NCBI RefSeq assembly: GCF_020509005.1
Contig: NC_063020.1
Location: 3,720,001 to 3,784,000, forward strand
DNA from: Fulvia fulva
Lineage: Eukaryota; Ascomycota; Dothideomycetes; Mycosphaerellales; Mycosphaerellaceae
Length of the DNA stretch: 64,000 nucleotides
Reading direction: 5' to 3'
Below, piece after piece: positions 11,470-24,456 of the stretch. The notes below the pieces were generated by a model. That model was given only the letters and a program-made list of their open reading frames with translations. It was not told the DNA's origin and made no database searches. A program made the position numbers and the translations under genes. Position 1 is the first letter of the stretch. Every line of letters begins with the position of its first letter.

Positions 11470-13660
11470 TGGCCCCGGCATCTCCCTACTCGGTAGCGAG
11501 GGCGCTTAAGTTCGGAGTTACGTTACGTAGTCGAGGTAGGCGGTAGTCGCCGTCGTAGCCGTACATCTCGTACTCGGGATTACTAGTAATATATAGTCCG
11601 GTACGGTAACGGAAGCACTTGCCCTACTTCTTTAGATCTTCGCGACCCTCGCGGTTAAGCGGTAGTAGATTCTAAAGGTATACTAGCAAGTCTTCCTTCT
11701 TCTTAATACCTAAGTACTATAGTAGGCGCTATAGGATCGCGCCGGTCGCGCTAGCTACGGTAGCGATAGTAGTTATTACGTTACTAGTAGGGCCTAGGTT
11801 CTAGTTACCTCCTCCGCCGCTACTACGAGGGCGGTTATTGTCCTATAAAGGGTATAGCTACTCGGTCTCGTAGAAGGTCTCGTCTAACTCGGTACACTCC
11901 TTAATAATATCCTATATACTATTTAGGTAACGGTTGACCTCTCGGTCGCCGAATGTCTTAACGAAGTACTTACGGTTTAGGCGGTTACGGAAAAGTATTA
12001 GCTCGGTGTTATCCCCCTAGTCTATCTAGGTACGTAACTTCGAGTAACGTATAAAGAATGCGACAAAGGATTCCTTCTACTACTACTTATAGGTTATAAT
12101 ATCGACTATAGCCTTTATAGCTTCGTTCCGGGTACCGTACTAACGAGTTATCTAGTCTAGTAGCTCCTCGCCGGTACTAAACTCGTTATATAACTAATGT
12201 CCTAGGATAGGGATACGTAGCTTAATAGTAGTCTAGACTTCACTATTAGTCTATCTATATAGGAAGCGGAGGGTATCCTACTTAGTATAGAAGGTCGCTA
12301 CTATAAGCTTTAGTAGGATACTCGTATACTAACTATCGAAAGATAGGTCGGCATCGTTCTTAAACTTCTTAAGATCTAGTACTCCCTTACCGATCTCTAT
12401 ACTACGCTCTAAGGTACGGTCGATATTAATAAGACGCTCGGCGAGGTCTACTAGCGGTATCTATATACGATTAGTACGTCCTCCTCTAGTATATACCGTC
12501 TCTTAGCGCTAGTTACGGCGGCGATTATCGCGGCCTCGATCCTTATCCTTGTTACTACGGCCTAGGCCGTTATCATTATTGTTATCTCTACTACTACCCC
12601 TACCGCCCCCGGTAGCGGCTTTACGATATATACGCTAAAGCTTCTCGAGAGAGGTCTCTCGCGGATAGAGCGCGAGCGTAACGGACTACGGCCTCGACGC
12701 CTATTACCGTTAGTAGTGTTGTCCTCTATAGCTTAGAGTCGAGTCTTTAAGTTATCGATCTCCTTCTATAACGCCTAGTTTATGCTCTTAGTATCTTGTG
12801 CCTTCTTGTTAGCCTCTTATACCTTCTTCTTCTCCTTTTCGCTAAGATCGTAAAATTGCTTATATAGATCATTAGCTTACTTATACTTATCCTAGACCTC
12901 CTTTATCTTAGCTAGGTCTAGTACGTTCTTAAGATCCTATACTATCTTCTATAAGGCGGACTTCTTGGTTCTAAGTATCTAATAGATACGGTCGTATTCG
13001 GCGTAGAGGTTACGGTACTAGTCGTTCTAGAGGGCGTTTATACGTTATAAGACGTCGACTTACTCGGTAGCGGTCTACGCGGTATTAAATCCTCGTAGGA
13101 TAAAGTCGTACAAAGTCTTAGGATATTCTTAGACTAACTCGGCGAGGTCGTTCGCGTCGACGTTCTAGAAATCGCTAGCGGCGATATGTTCGGCTTCGTC
13201 GAGGGAGTAGTAAATAGGTAGTATATCGTCGCTACCCTTCTCCTAGTACTCCTTTAGCTCGTAGAGTTCTATAAAGTTAATAGCGCCTCTCTATTCCCTA
13301 TCGAGTACCTTCTCCTATACTATATCTAACTCCTACTAAAGAGCGACGGCGGTATTAATCGTAATACGCCGGTCGTCATCTTGAGTCTAGGACTATAGAA
13401 AAGATAAGAGATCTAGGAAAAGAGATATACGCTTACCTAAGGGCTTTACCGGTAGTAGTATACCGTTCTAGGTCTATAAGTCCTACTAACTCGTTATAGT
13501 ATAGTTGTTAACGCGACCTATTACTATCGCTAAGGTCTTCGCGGCGTTGACTTCCCTAGGTATCTACGTACTTAGCGCCTTACCGTGTTCTACTACCCGC
13601 TCGTAGTCGCGTGTTCTTTAGTTCTATAAGTCTATTCCTATTTTTACGCGTCCCTTACCT
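11470..13660 (-). pseudogene. Gypsy-2a gag
   Basis: Homologous to the gag region 43470-45520 of Gypsy-2c. It includes the gag core, a basic Arg/Gly/Asn-rich stretch (about 12480-12720) and a long charged coiled-coil region (about 12740-12960). RIP-type stops interrupt it. It lies directly inside the 5' LTR. Confidence 0.8.
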
Positions 13661-13694
13661 AGATCCGTAATCTAGGTAGGCTAGTAGAACAAAC

Positions 13695-13878
13695 TATAAG
13701 GGCGTGTGTACTATAGAGTCCGGGAGAGATAGTTATTGTTCTACGAAGCTACGAAAGAGGAGCGCGAGGCGCGGCGAAGTTATAAAGCAAAGCTAAGCCG
13801 CGCTAACCCAATACGGAAGGTCCGCGGTTTAGCCGGGCCGACGTAGCTATAGTAGGGGGTCGCGGGCTACCCGTAATA
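13695..13878 (-). repeat. Gypsy-2a 5' LTR
   Basis: The 184-bp LTR is the same length as at 31231-31414, 43048-43231 and 62366-62549. On the plus strand it runs from TATAAGGGCG to CTACCCGTAATA. The conserved core AGCGCGAGGCGCGGCGAAG is CpG-rich and untouched by RIP. Confidence 0.92.
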
Positions 13879-14700
13879 CGCTTTAGCCAAGTAGGTATAC
13901 TAGCCTATTATTAACTAGGCGAGTAGATTTAGGTAGAAATAGACTCTAGCGACTAGGTTAATATAAGGATACTATTATAGATAATTAACGGCTTCCTTAG
14001 ACCCGTAGCGTTCTACTCGAAGAAGCTTAGTCCGTAAGAATATAACTACGACATTTACGACAAAGAGCTACTAGCTATCGTTAAGGCGTTCGAGGAATAG
14101 TAACCGGAACTTATCGGCGCTATAGACGATAAACTAGTTCGGGTACTTACCAATTACCGTAATCTTAAGTACTTTATAACTACTAAGTAGCTTAACCGGC
14201 GCTAGGTACGCTAGGCTAAGTTCCTATCCTAGTTTAACTTTAAGATCACCTATTGCCCGGGCGCCTAAGGAACGAAACTAGATAGTCTTACCCGTCGCTC
14301 TTAGAATATACCGGCGGGGGTAGACGATACTAGAACGTAGTATTAATAGTAGACTATTCTAAAACCCTATAACCTAGACATCGTTACTTAGTTCGCTATA
14401 TAAGTATAGGACGACCTACTAATAAACTATTAAGTACTATTAATTTACGACTCGGACGATAAATAAGAAGACTACTATACTAGCGATATCGCTACCCCCT
14501 AGCGACTAACCCGCCCCGCCTAGCGAGACGTAATATAGCCGTTACTCGAACTAAACGGCGCCGAAGTACGTAGTAACGTCGACTCGGAACTAGATAATAG
14601 AGTCCTAGTCGAAGAGATGCCTAGTAGCGAGTAACCTATCGAAGGAAGTATAGAGCCGTTAGACGAACCTACGCTACTAGAGGAACGGGAGTAAACAGAG
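13879..14700 (+). pseudogene. Gypsy-3 RNase H fragment
   Basis: Plus-strand remnant of a third gypsy-type pol. Translating around 13985-14105 gives VAFYSKKLSP and [17 protein letters not shown], the RNase H signature of Ty3/gypsy elements. After it come NLKYF and TKLDSLTRRS, and then an acidic linker. It is related to 52900-53560 of Gypsy-2c but clearly divergent. Gypsy-2a cuts it on the left, and an abrupt join to Copia-A2 at 14700/14701 cuts it on the right. Stops mark mutated Gln/Trp codons. Confidence 0.82.
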
Positions 14701-15769
14701 TTATATATATAGGTTAGTAGCACCTGGCTATACTTGTTCCAGAGATACACCCACTTCTCAGCAGCTCTTCCAGATTTATATAAGCCCTTAAGCTCAAATT
14801 CATCGTCTTCTATAATCCTACTAAGGATACTGAAGTTGTATACTATATTATGTCTTGTCTATATTAGCGTATTAAGGATCTCTTTAGTTATAGCCTCTTC
14901 TTAGAGTTTCAGAGTCTTGCCCTTAATGTTATTAAGAGACACTTCTATTAGGTCATCACTTATAAAGAATGCTAATTAGCTCTCTATCTTATATCTCTAA
15001 AGGTTGAACTATCTCTTCTAATTGTCCCTCCTAAGAATTGGGATTTTGCCTCCCTTCTCCTCTATCTTCTCTTAGTATAAATCTATAATAGATTAGATAT
15101 ATTAAAACAAGGTGTATATGTTCTAAAGTGGTAGCTTAGATCCTACTAAGGCTTCTAGTATAGAATAGGAAAGTTCGTAGGTATAGATACTAAGGCCTAC
15201 TTAGTAAAGTAAAGAAGGAGCGGTATAAGGTCTCGGGGCTAGGATATAGGTCTGTCTCTCCTAGTAGAGCTTCAAATGACTTACTTGAAGTCCTTCTTAA
15301 TAGTATCTCGATACAGTTCTACCTATAGAGTATCTTTAAGGTATTGGCTTTAAGTAAGCCGTATAGAGTCCTTGTCTAGGTTACCTAGTACTTAGTATCG
15401 AACTAAACTCCTTAATAGGATAGACGGGGTAGACTTCTAATTCCTAGATGTTTTCTGCTACGATAGTAAGGGATATAAGTAACCTATACTGATATAGGTT
15501 ACTCTTATTCCTATATAAACCCGGGCTTATAACCTGTTAAATAGGTGCGGGTAGATAGTAGCGGAGTAGAGTAAGAGATCAATCTTCAACTAACTAATAG
15601 TACGAGTATATAGCAATATATTAGGAACTAATGTGTTGATTATGTTAGATGTCTATCTAAGCTAAAGGGGAGAGAAGGTATCTCCCTATAAGCTAAGTTA
15701 TCGTAGATGCCTTAGGCTACTAGATCACTTCCTAATTATTGACTCCCTTTAAGATACTACATCTTAACA
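14701..15769 (-). mobile_element. Copia-A2, 5' fragment (LTR, leader, gag N-terminus)
   Basis: It matches the minus-strand 5' end of the intact Copia-A (about 29015-30073): LTR 15535-15769, primer-binding site (15520-15534), leader, and about the first 137 codons of gag. RIP destroyed the start codon (CAT to TAT on the plus strand near 15085). The element was inserted in Gypsy-2b, whose sequence resumes at 15770. Everything beyond gag residue 137 is lost at the 14700/14701 breakpoint. Confidence 0.9.
15535..15769 (-). repeat. Copia-A2 5' LTR
   Basis: 235-bp Copia-A LTR, running on the plus strand from TGTTAAATAGG to CATCTTAACA. It is RIP-mutated compared with 29838-30073. Confidence 0.93.
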
Positions 15770-15814
15770 GTTCTTATAATTACTAGGCCTATCTAACTTC
15801 GTTAGGTTAGTTAA

Positions 15815-16222
15815 TGTTAAATAGGTATAGTATATATATACACAGAAGTTAGGATACGTAATAGGGAAGGAGGAAGGACTAATATAGTATACGAAGGTAT
15901 ATAGTAGAACAGTATTTAGTACTAAAGGTGTCTCTACTCTTAGTATAGAGACTACGTCTCTTATACCTATATAGAGGGATATTGCTCTAGTCCTAGTTCT
16001 GTTTTACTACGCCTTATCGGTTTTACCTATATCTTATCCTACGACGGCAGTTCCTCCGATAGTCTCGTACTAACTAGCTAAGCGACTTTAGGTCCTCTAA
16101 GTCGCTCCTACTATTCGTACGGTGTCTCGGTAGTATTACCGTACTATTGTCTCGACTAGCTTAGTATATACTAAGTTAGTCTTAGTACCGTACGATATAC
16201 CTACTAACCTATATTTATAATA
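15815..16222 (-). repeat. Copia-B 3' LTR
   Basis: 408 bp, from TGTTAAATAGG to TTTATAATA on the plus strand. It is the near twin of 21192-21599. The pyrimidine stretch CTCCTACTTAGG just inside (16223-16234) is the polypurine tract read on the minus strand. Confidence 0.92.
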
Positions 16223-19200
16223 CTCCTACTTAGGTCGTAAGGTAAGGAACGATTATTCCTACTATACTAGCTATAGCTATCGTACGAAGGTCTAGAACTA
16301 GGGACCGGCTAGCGGTTTAGTCAAATTATCTACTACTATCTCCTTAGTATAGTAGTACTCTACTTTAATCTTCCTCTACTACTAGAGGTGCCTAATATAG
16401 TTGTAGGTAACATTAATGTACTTAGATCTTTCGTAGATATAGGCGTCCTTAAATAAGGTTAGAGCCGCCTAGTTATCCCCTATAAGGCGTACTAGTCTTA
16501 GTTCGTCGATAGTACTCTTATCGGCTAGGACTATTAGTTAGAAAGAGTAGTCTCCTACTAGCCGCGGGTAGTTCATCTCTCGGAGGATAGCCGCTAGGAA
16601 CTAGGATTGTTTCGCGGCGGCGTTCATTGCTATAAACTCTACCTCTATAGTAGAGGTTACTATAGACTTTTGCTTCTTACTTATCTAGGATATAGGCGTA
16701 CCGTATACTAGCTAGATATGTCCTAGAATCAAGACCCTATCTACTCGATCTACCGCGTAGTTAGAGTCTAAGTATCCGGTTAGGGTACCGCTACTACGTC
16801 TAAACATTAACCCTAGGTCGGGGAACGACCTTAGGTATCTCGAGAACTTCTTTAGTACTTTTATATACCGCTTTGTTAGATCCGCGACATATATACTAGT
16901 CCTCCCGAGTAGGAAGGCTAGGTCCGGTCTCGTTATAGTTATTAGCTATATCTAGGTCCTATTATCGCTCTAGTAGTCATCCTTACTATATCTCTCGTCG
17001 TTCGGGGCTATAGGACGGAGATTATTGTAACTATCTATTAGCGAGAGTGTTAGGCTTGCCTTTTCTTTTACTATTGTTAAACAGGTACGGGTGGATAGTA
17101 GCGGAGTAGAGTAAGAGATCAATCTTTAACTGACTAATAGCACGAGCATATAGCAATATATTAGGAACTAATATATTGATTGTATAAGATGTCTATCTAA
17201 GCTAAAGGGGAGAGAAGGTATCTCCCTATAAGCTGAGTTATCGTAGATACCTTAGGCTACTAGATCACTTCCTAATTGTTGACTCCCTTTAAGATGCTAC
17301 ATCTTAACAACTATGTCTATTTTAGTAAGGGCCTTATGGATATAATAGCCCTAGTCGAGTTTTAGGGTACCGTTACGCCTATCGTAAGTAATCTTTAGTC
17401 CTAGTAGTTTCTCCGGTTCCCCGAGATCCTTAATCTTAAAGTGTTACGCGAACTACTTCTTAAACTATTAGATGTCGGCTAACCTTAGTACTATAATAGG
17501 TATATCGTCTATATATATAAGTAGTATAATGTCTCTCTTAGTATAAGTTAGGAGACATAGGTCTACCTCGGACTAGTAGAATCCTATTTTAACTAACGTA
17601 GCAATATAGAGCTTGTTCTAGTCTCTAGCTACCTACTTTAGGCCGTAGAGACTCCGGAGTACCTTAAGGACCGTATTCGGTAGGGTTTCGACTCCTAGTA
17701 GGGGTTTTATATAGATGTCTTCGGCTAGGTAGCTTTAGGTAAACGTATTATTAACGTCGACCTAGTATATCTCGAGATCCCGCTCGTAAACTACTACTAT
17801 AAAGACCCTTAGGGTGTTATAGCGTACTATAGATACGAATGTCTCTTCGAAGTTAACGCCGAATTTCTATAAAAACCCTCTTACGACAAGTCTTACCTTG
17901 AACTTTTCGGTTACTCCGCTAATAAGTCTCTTTACGTTAAAGACCTACTAAGAGGTGACTATATTCGCTCCCCTTAGAGCGATAGCCGTTTCCTAGGTAT
18001 TATTACTTAATAAGGAGAGTAGCTCGGCATCGATAGTGTTCTTCTATAAGTAGCCCTATTTAGGATCCTCTACTATAGGCTTGTATATCTTTAAGATAGG
18101 TACTTCCTATTAGTAGGCGATACCGGGTCTAAATATAGTAAAGGCGTATTCTTAGACTTCGTCGAATAGTTCCTCTACCGTAGCTATAAATATACGTTCG
18201 TCGGTATCGGTAAGTCTATTATTTACCTATAGTAGTTAGTAGAACAAAGCTATTATAGCTTTATAGTACTTAGCCTTATAGTCCTAGTCCTAGCCGTAGT
18301 TATCGTTAGGATCCCTAGTCCTTTTCCTCTAGACGATTAGTTCCGGTAGCTCTAGGGTTTCCTCGATCTTCTTATAGTCCGCGATATTATCTAGTCTACT
18401 AGGAAGTTAGACATAGAGCGGTCTTAAGACAGTTAGTCCTTTATCCTTAGCCGTAGCGGGTTCGGTCTCTACGTAGGGAGTGGGGATTAGCTAGGTCGGT
18501 TCTTCTATAGAGGACTCGGCTACTTTAGTAGTAGAAAGTTAGGGTATTATACTACCCGAGGATCGTAAGATTACTATCGGGACATCCGCTAGTTGCTAAA
18601 CTAGTAGTAGTCGCGAGACCGCCGGTAGTCGACCGACTAGCCTTTGTTCGGGTACCCTACTAGGTTAGTTCGTAAAGAAGATACCTAAGTCTAGATCTCC
18701 CCCCTTCTCGTTTTCGAACTAATCTACTTGGCTATACTACCTAATAGCTCGTATATCTAGCTCCTAGAATAACTATTACTTAGTCGATTAACCGTATCTA
18801 ACGAAAATAGCTTCCTTACCCCGGTTTATTAACTTATCCTATCGTAGCCCTTTTAGATATAATTTCGGTTCTACGTAAACTACTACCCTATAACCCTATA
18901 CTCTTAGGTGATCTACCGTCGGCACTTTGCTAGTGAATGCTTCTTCCGGCGAAGGTTAGATACCGTTAAGTAACGGTCCGTTCGGTAGTAGGTTACGTAT
19001 AACCGCCTATACCTCTAGCGCTTTAGGCTAGAATTCTACCGGCATCCCCGGTTCCTCGAGTATTATACGGATCGCGTTCTTCGATACCTAGATTGACCTT
19101 TCTACTACTCCGTTTTGTATAGAGTTATAAGTATCTATCGTATTGTATTAAACCTCCGATTCTTTCTCCTATTCTTTTAGAACTATTAGTAGCTTAGGTA

Positions 19201-21100
19201 TATTGTTACTCCGTACTACTCTTACGTAGTATTTCGATACTTTCTCTATAGTTAGCCGCTATTGTCGTAGTGCTTATAGTACGTCGGATTTGTTCTTAAG
19301 CGGGATTACCTACTTCTTTCTTAAGAAGTTATCTACGATCTCTAGCTAGTATTTGAAACCTAGCCTAGATATCGCATTTCCGAAGGGTCCGTAGATGTCG
19401 ATAGATATAAGCGTAAGTCTTTCGTTCTTTCGTTCTACGATAGCGCCTTTAAACTTCCGTATATTCGCGATAGAGTATACCTTATAGTTATACTCGTCTA
19501 GGATAGGAATCGGGTCCTTCTTATTACTTAGCCTATAGACGTTCCGGAGTAATCCTTTACCTAGGTATACGAATCTTCTATACTAAAGCTCCTACTAATC
19601 CTCGGTAGTTACCGCGGCTAGAGCTTCCTCGTATAGTATCTCCGGGGGTCTATTATCTACCTAGTTTAGGGAGTCGGATATCGAAGATACTACCGGTACC
19701 TCCCCTCGTAGTACTATTCGTACGATAGGCTTTCCGCTCTTATACTTAAGTATAAAGTTTAGAGGTTCGATATCGAATTGCTTACTAAACTACCTCTATA
19801 AAACTAGATTAACTCCGAGATTAGGAACAAACAAGACTTTCTCTAGCGTAATTTATTTTCCTATTAGGCCTCCTATAGTTACTATTCCTTTATAGAATGT
19901 ATCTAGGTACCCCCTACCGACTTTAATTACTTTCCTTCTCGCTAGTTTCCTAAGCGATCTGAACAGAGACTTGTTATTAGTTATATATAAGGAGATATAG
20001 GAGTCTAGTAACTATTCGGAGGCGGGAAACTTACCTTTTGCTTTAGTAGTAGAATAGGCGACTTCGTCGTCGTATATTTCCTCGGTATCACTTTCTCGTA
20101 AGGTATAGGCTCGTATCGCCTTTACCTTTGTCTTGTTATCGGATTGGCTTCTCCTATCCTTCTACTGTTTCCTAGACTTCTTAAGGGCGTTTTAGGCCTT
20201 CTCTAGATCCCGGACTAGCTCTTCGTAGGACTTCTTCTCCGGTTACTTCTAGGTATTCTTCTTTTTAATAAACTCCTTTACGGAATCTAGTTCCGGGCAC
20301 GATATAACTAGGTAGTTACTATCGTAGATAAAGTAGCCGCTCTTACCCCCTTATCTCTAGGAGTATAGAGCGGTCTCGCCCTTACTCTCTTAGATCCGTA
20401 ATTCGTAGGATTTAAGTAAGGTTATAGCGGATTCCTAGCCTAGGTTTAGCTAGGCTAGGATAGTGTCCCTAGTACTAGCGTAGGCGTCCGGAAGGCTACT
20501 TAGTAGGTACTTAAACCTCCGGATAGGGTCCTTATAGTAGGTCTCTTTACTATCTATTTCGGTAATCTATATAGATAGGTTACCTAGATATGTCTACCCT
20601 TATCTAATTATCTAGTCGTCTAGTAGCTCAAACGATACTAGCTGTTTTATAAGCGCTACTACGTATGCCTGATAGACCTTACTATACTTCTTCTATAAAA
20701 GTTTCTAGATCTCTTTTGTATCTCGTATATCTAAGATTTCTTAGTTGTCCTCCTCGGACAAATATACTAAGATAGTATATCTCGCTATACTATTCGCCTT
20801 CGAAGTGATCTTAGGCGTAACGGATTCTAGGAGATTAGCCGACGAGTCGTCGATAACCTAGAATACCTCCGGGCTTTCGAGATAGTCTCGTAGTATAACA
20901 AACTAGCGCTTCTAGTTCTTACGAGTAAGGGTAGGGCCGACCTTCCGGGGGCCCTCGTAACTCGTTAAGTCTTCTATGGCGAAGGTAGCCTTAGCTATAT
21001 AGTAAGCTCTACTTAACTACGGTAGTAAGAATAAGCTTAGACTCCCCGAGTCTATTAGTAGCGTTCCGTATAGTAGACTCCCCGAGTCTATTAGTACGTT
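16223..21100 (-). pseudogene. Copia-B gag-pol
   Basis: On the minus strand, gag lies about 20050-21000, protease about 20000, integrase about 18800-19700, a linker at 18250-18800, RT about 17330-18250 and RNase H about 16250-17070. Recognisable pieces include gag LTRKNWKR, the protease triplet D-S-Y (19997-20005, from D-S-C by one TpG to TpA change), Y-I-D-D at 17504-17515, and the linker motif LYV-stop-LPSRLDNIADYKK near 18400. Stops occur throughout at Gln/Trp codons. It belongs to the same clade as Copia-A and Copia-C but is a separate family, with unrelated LTRs. Confidence 0.88.
17075..17309 (-). repeat. Solo Copia-A LTR
   Basis: A 235-bp Copia-A LTR alone, flanked by the 5-bp duplication ACTAT (17070-17074 and 17310-17314). 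It is left from recombination between the two LTRs of a Copia-A inserted in the Copia-B RNase H region. It is only partly RIP-mutated compared with its surroundings. Confidence 0.93.
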
Positions 21101-21191
21101 AACGTACGGATTCCGGGTATAGGGTATAATACCCTACGTCGTACTTCCTTAGTATATTAATGTCCTATTAAGTAAACCCGGGCTTATAACC

Positions 21192-21599
21192 TATTAAATA
21201 GGTATAGTATATATATGTACGGAAGTTAGGATACGTAATAGGGAAGGAGGAAGGACTAATATAGTATACGAAGGTATATAGTAGAATAGTATTTAGTACT
21301 AAAGGTGTCTCGACTATCGGTATAGAGACTACGTCTCTTATACCTATATAGAGGGATATTGCTCTAGTCCTAGTTCTATTTTACTACGCCTTATCGGTTT
21401 TATCTATATCTTATCCTACGACGGTAGTTCCTCCGACAGTCTCGTACTAACTAGCTAAGCGACTTTAGGTCCTCTAAGTCGCTCCTACTATTCGTACGGT
21501 ATCTCGGTAGTATTGCTATACTATTGTCTCGACTAGCTTAGTATATACTAAGTCAGTCTTAGTACCGTACGACATACCTACTAACCTATATTCGTAATA
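21192..21599 (-). repeat. Copia-B 5' LTR
   Basis: 408 bp. The initial TG is mutated to TA (TATTAAATAGG) and the end reads TTCGTAATA. The primer-binding site lies just inside (21177-21191). Confidence 0.92.
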
Positions 21600-23330
21600 G
21601 TTAATAGGGATATAATACGAGAGAAGGCCTCGATAAACCTACGGTAGAAGTTCGTAAATCCTAGGAAGGCTTAGACATCCTTAAGATTAGTTAGTACTTC
21701 CTAGGTCTATATACATTCTAATTTCTCCGGGTCTATCTCGATACCCTAGGGTATAATAATAAGGCCTAGATATTTTATACGTTCCTAGTAGAACTCGGAC
21801 TTATCGATATTAATAGTAAGCCCGGTATCTCGTAGCTTAATCAATACCTTTCGTACGTATCCGACGTGTTTCTCTAGAGTGTCGCTAAAGATAAGGACGT
21901 TATCTAGATATACTAATACAAAGTTATCTAGATATTCCTATAGAACCTTATTAATATATAACTAAAAGGTTACGGGTCCGTCATAGAGGCCGAACGGTAA
22001 TATAAGGCATTTGTATATACCGTAGCGTATTACAAAAGCTATTAGCTACTTATACCCTTCCGCGATACGTAACTTATTAAAGGCTACTATAATATCTAGT
22101 TTCGTGAAGTACTTCTTTCCGTATATACGGTTAAGCGTTTCCTATATTAATAGAATAGGATAGCGATTCTTAATAGTAATAGCGTTTAGCCTACGGTCGT
22201 TAATTTATACTCGTAGCCCTCCTCTAGGCTTTCTTACTACTAATACCGGTGCCGGTAACTAGCTTATTTTCTAACCGGCCTTACGTACCTTACCTTCTAA
22301 AGTCTGTTCAAGTAACTATTTCTTAACGGCTTCATTCTCCTTCTCGGCTAGTCCGTATAGCTTTCGATATAGCGGTTCTTAAAGTCTACCGGGTGTAATA
22401 TAAATCTCGTAGCCGATACCTAGTCGGTAAGGTAGGAGTCCCTCGTAGTCCTTTACTAAGAAGGTATCTTTTATATCGTAGTATATAGGCGGGAGCTTCT
22501 CTTTAGGATTGTAGTTAAATTGCTTGTTTAAGAACTAATCTAGGTCATTAGCTACTATCGCGCTTAGTTTAAGGCTATTATTGTTATTATCGTTATCCTC
22601 GCGCCCCGTAGGTATAATATAGAAGTACTTGGCCCTAGGCCGGTACGCGTATATCTCCTATACGCGCTACGAGACTTCCTAGTAATCCACCTCTTTATCT
22701 ACCTCTAGAGCGGATATATTTAGCTCCGTCCCTCCGGCTATAAGTCCTACTAATTCGCTAGTAAAGGGCTTTAGTCTATATTTCGTCTACTAGGTTCTAC
22801 CGATATAGGTTAGAGATTATACTATTGTCGATATCTTGTTATATAGATAGTGACCGAAGTAGTAGTTAGATCTAAACGCCACCTCGCTAGTTTCCTAGAA
22901 GATATTCGAGTTATACGCGGAGAGCTACGGTAGTCTAAAGACGATATCGTATTCGAGGTCGGTAACGTAGTATAGCATTTGCTCGTAATAACCGCCGATA
23001 ACTACGTCTATAAGGGGTATATATATGATCTGACGCGCTATATCCGATCTATCTCCTAGTATTAATCGTCTGTTCTTCGTGAAAGGGATTAAGGGGGTTA
23101 TATATTTACGTATAAATTTCTAATTAAGAAAGAGAGAGGTAGAGGTAGAATCTATAAGGCCGCGAGCCTTTTTATATTATATTATTACGGGTAATACTAT
23201 ATAAGGGTATATAGCTAGTTATTGTTTATCTAGTATATATACCGATATCTTGAGCTCCTTACTATAGTCCTTCTCTTATATTCTATATCTCTTAATCTTA
23301 TACTCTCTCTGTCTTAGAAAGTTCGGTTAC
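21600..23330 (-). pseudogene. Gypsy-2b pol (RT and protease part)
   Basis: Minus-strand RT and protease of Gypsy-2. The RT dyad reads Y-L-D-N (codons at 21899-21904 for D-N), the same catalytic Asp to Asn change as in Gypsy-2a and 2c. The protease triplet reads D-S-T near 23135. Stop codons are frequent. The matching RT downstream piece continues at 15770-15814 beyond Copia-B. Confidence 0.86.
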
Positions 23331-24456
23331 TAACCGCTATCTACTACGCTTAGGTAGCGGTCGTACTATTTCCCTATTACTATAGGTCGGTAGTAAGGGA
23401 GCTAAGGTTCGGATTAGCGTTCGCGTTATTTCGTAGGCGTAGAGGGCGGTAGTCGCCGTCGTAACTATATATCGGGCATTCGGGGTTCGTTAATACGTAC
23501 GAGCCTATATAGTAGCGGTAGTACTTACCCTACTTCTTAAGGTCCTCCCGCTACTTACGGTTTAATAAAGGCAGGTTCTATAAGTAAACTAGTAGGTCCT
23601 CCTTCTTCTTCGTACCTACGTATTATAGTAGTCGCTAGACGATTATAGCGGTTGTACTAGTAGCTACGGCGCCTACGGTATTACTACCGCTCTATACGCC
23701 GTTATTGTTCGAATTAGGGTTGCTACGTAGGCGCTCCTTCTATAGATATAGTCGGTTAGTCTCGTAGAAGCTCTTATCTAATACCGTATATTCCTTAATA
23801 ATATCCTATAGGTCGTATAAGCGTCTATCTACTTCCCTATCGCCGAAAGTCTTAATAAATTACTTACGGTTTAGGCGGTTACGAAATAGTATTAGCTTAG
23901 TCTCGTCGGTCTACTCTATCTAAGTACGTAGCTTCGAGTAGCGAGCGTAGAAGGTAATAAACTCCTACTTATAGGTAGCGCTCGCCCTACTCCTACTTAT
24001 AGGTAGCGATATTAACTATAGCCTTAGTTCCTTCGTTACGGGTACCGTACTAGCGCGTTATCTAATCTAGTAGTTCTTTACTAGTCTTAAACTCGTTAAA
24101 TAATCGTTGTCTAGGTACGGGGATCCTCGGCTTAATACTTCTCGAAGGGTCACCCTATATCTATTTATATATAAAACGTAGGCCGTCTACCTCGGAGCAG
24201 AAAGTAGTTATAGTTAGCTTAAGAAGTACGCTACTATACTAACTATCGAACTTAGGGTCGTTATCGTTCTTAAAGTACTTCGGGTTAGGTACGCCCTTAC
24301 TAACCTCGATACCGCGTATTAGAGTACGGTTAATAGTAAATAGGCGTTCTAAAAGTTCGGTTGGGGGAGTCTATATACGGGTATAACGCGCTCGAGAGTC
24401 GCGACCGTTATTATTATTAGGTCGTAGACGGTTTCTATAACGTCCTCGGTCGTTAT
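23330..24456 (-). pseudogene. Gypsy-2b gag, inner part
   Basis: Gag core and C-terminal region, homologous to 44430-45500 of Gypsy-2c. Copia-A3 interrupts it. The Arg/Asn-rich stretch spans the insertion site, and gag resumes at 30074. A short near-duplicate (ACTCCTACTTATAGGTAGCG) occurs twice around 23960-24010. Confidence 0.82.

Larger units (their letters stand above)
7749..13878 (-). mobile_element. Gypsy-2a, heavily RIP-mutated chromovirus-type LTR retrotransposon
   Basis: This minus-strand element has its 5' LTR at 13695-13878. Leftwards follow gag with a coiled coil, protease, RT, RNase H and integrase. The Gypsy-1b insertion interrupts the integrase C-terminus at 7748/7749. The rest of the 3' end, including the 3' LTR, is missing. 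Sequence and order match Gypsy-2b (15770-31414) and Gypsy-2c (43048-62549). It appears inserted in the Gypsy-3 fragment that follows at 13879. Confidence 0.88.
15815..21599 (-). mobile_element. Copia-B, full-length, RIP-saturated
   Basis: Complete Ty1/copia element with two 408-bp LTRs (15815-16222 and 21192-21599) and a 5-bp target-site duplication GTTAA (15810-15814 and 21600-21604). The interior is almost devoid of CA and TG. A solo Copia-A LTR is inserted at 17075-17309. The element interrupts the RT region of Gypsy-2b, which joins perfectly once it is removed. Confidence 0.94.
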
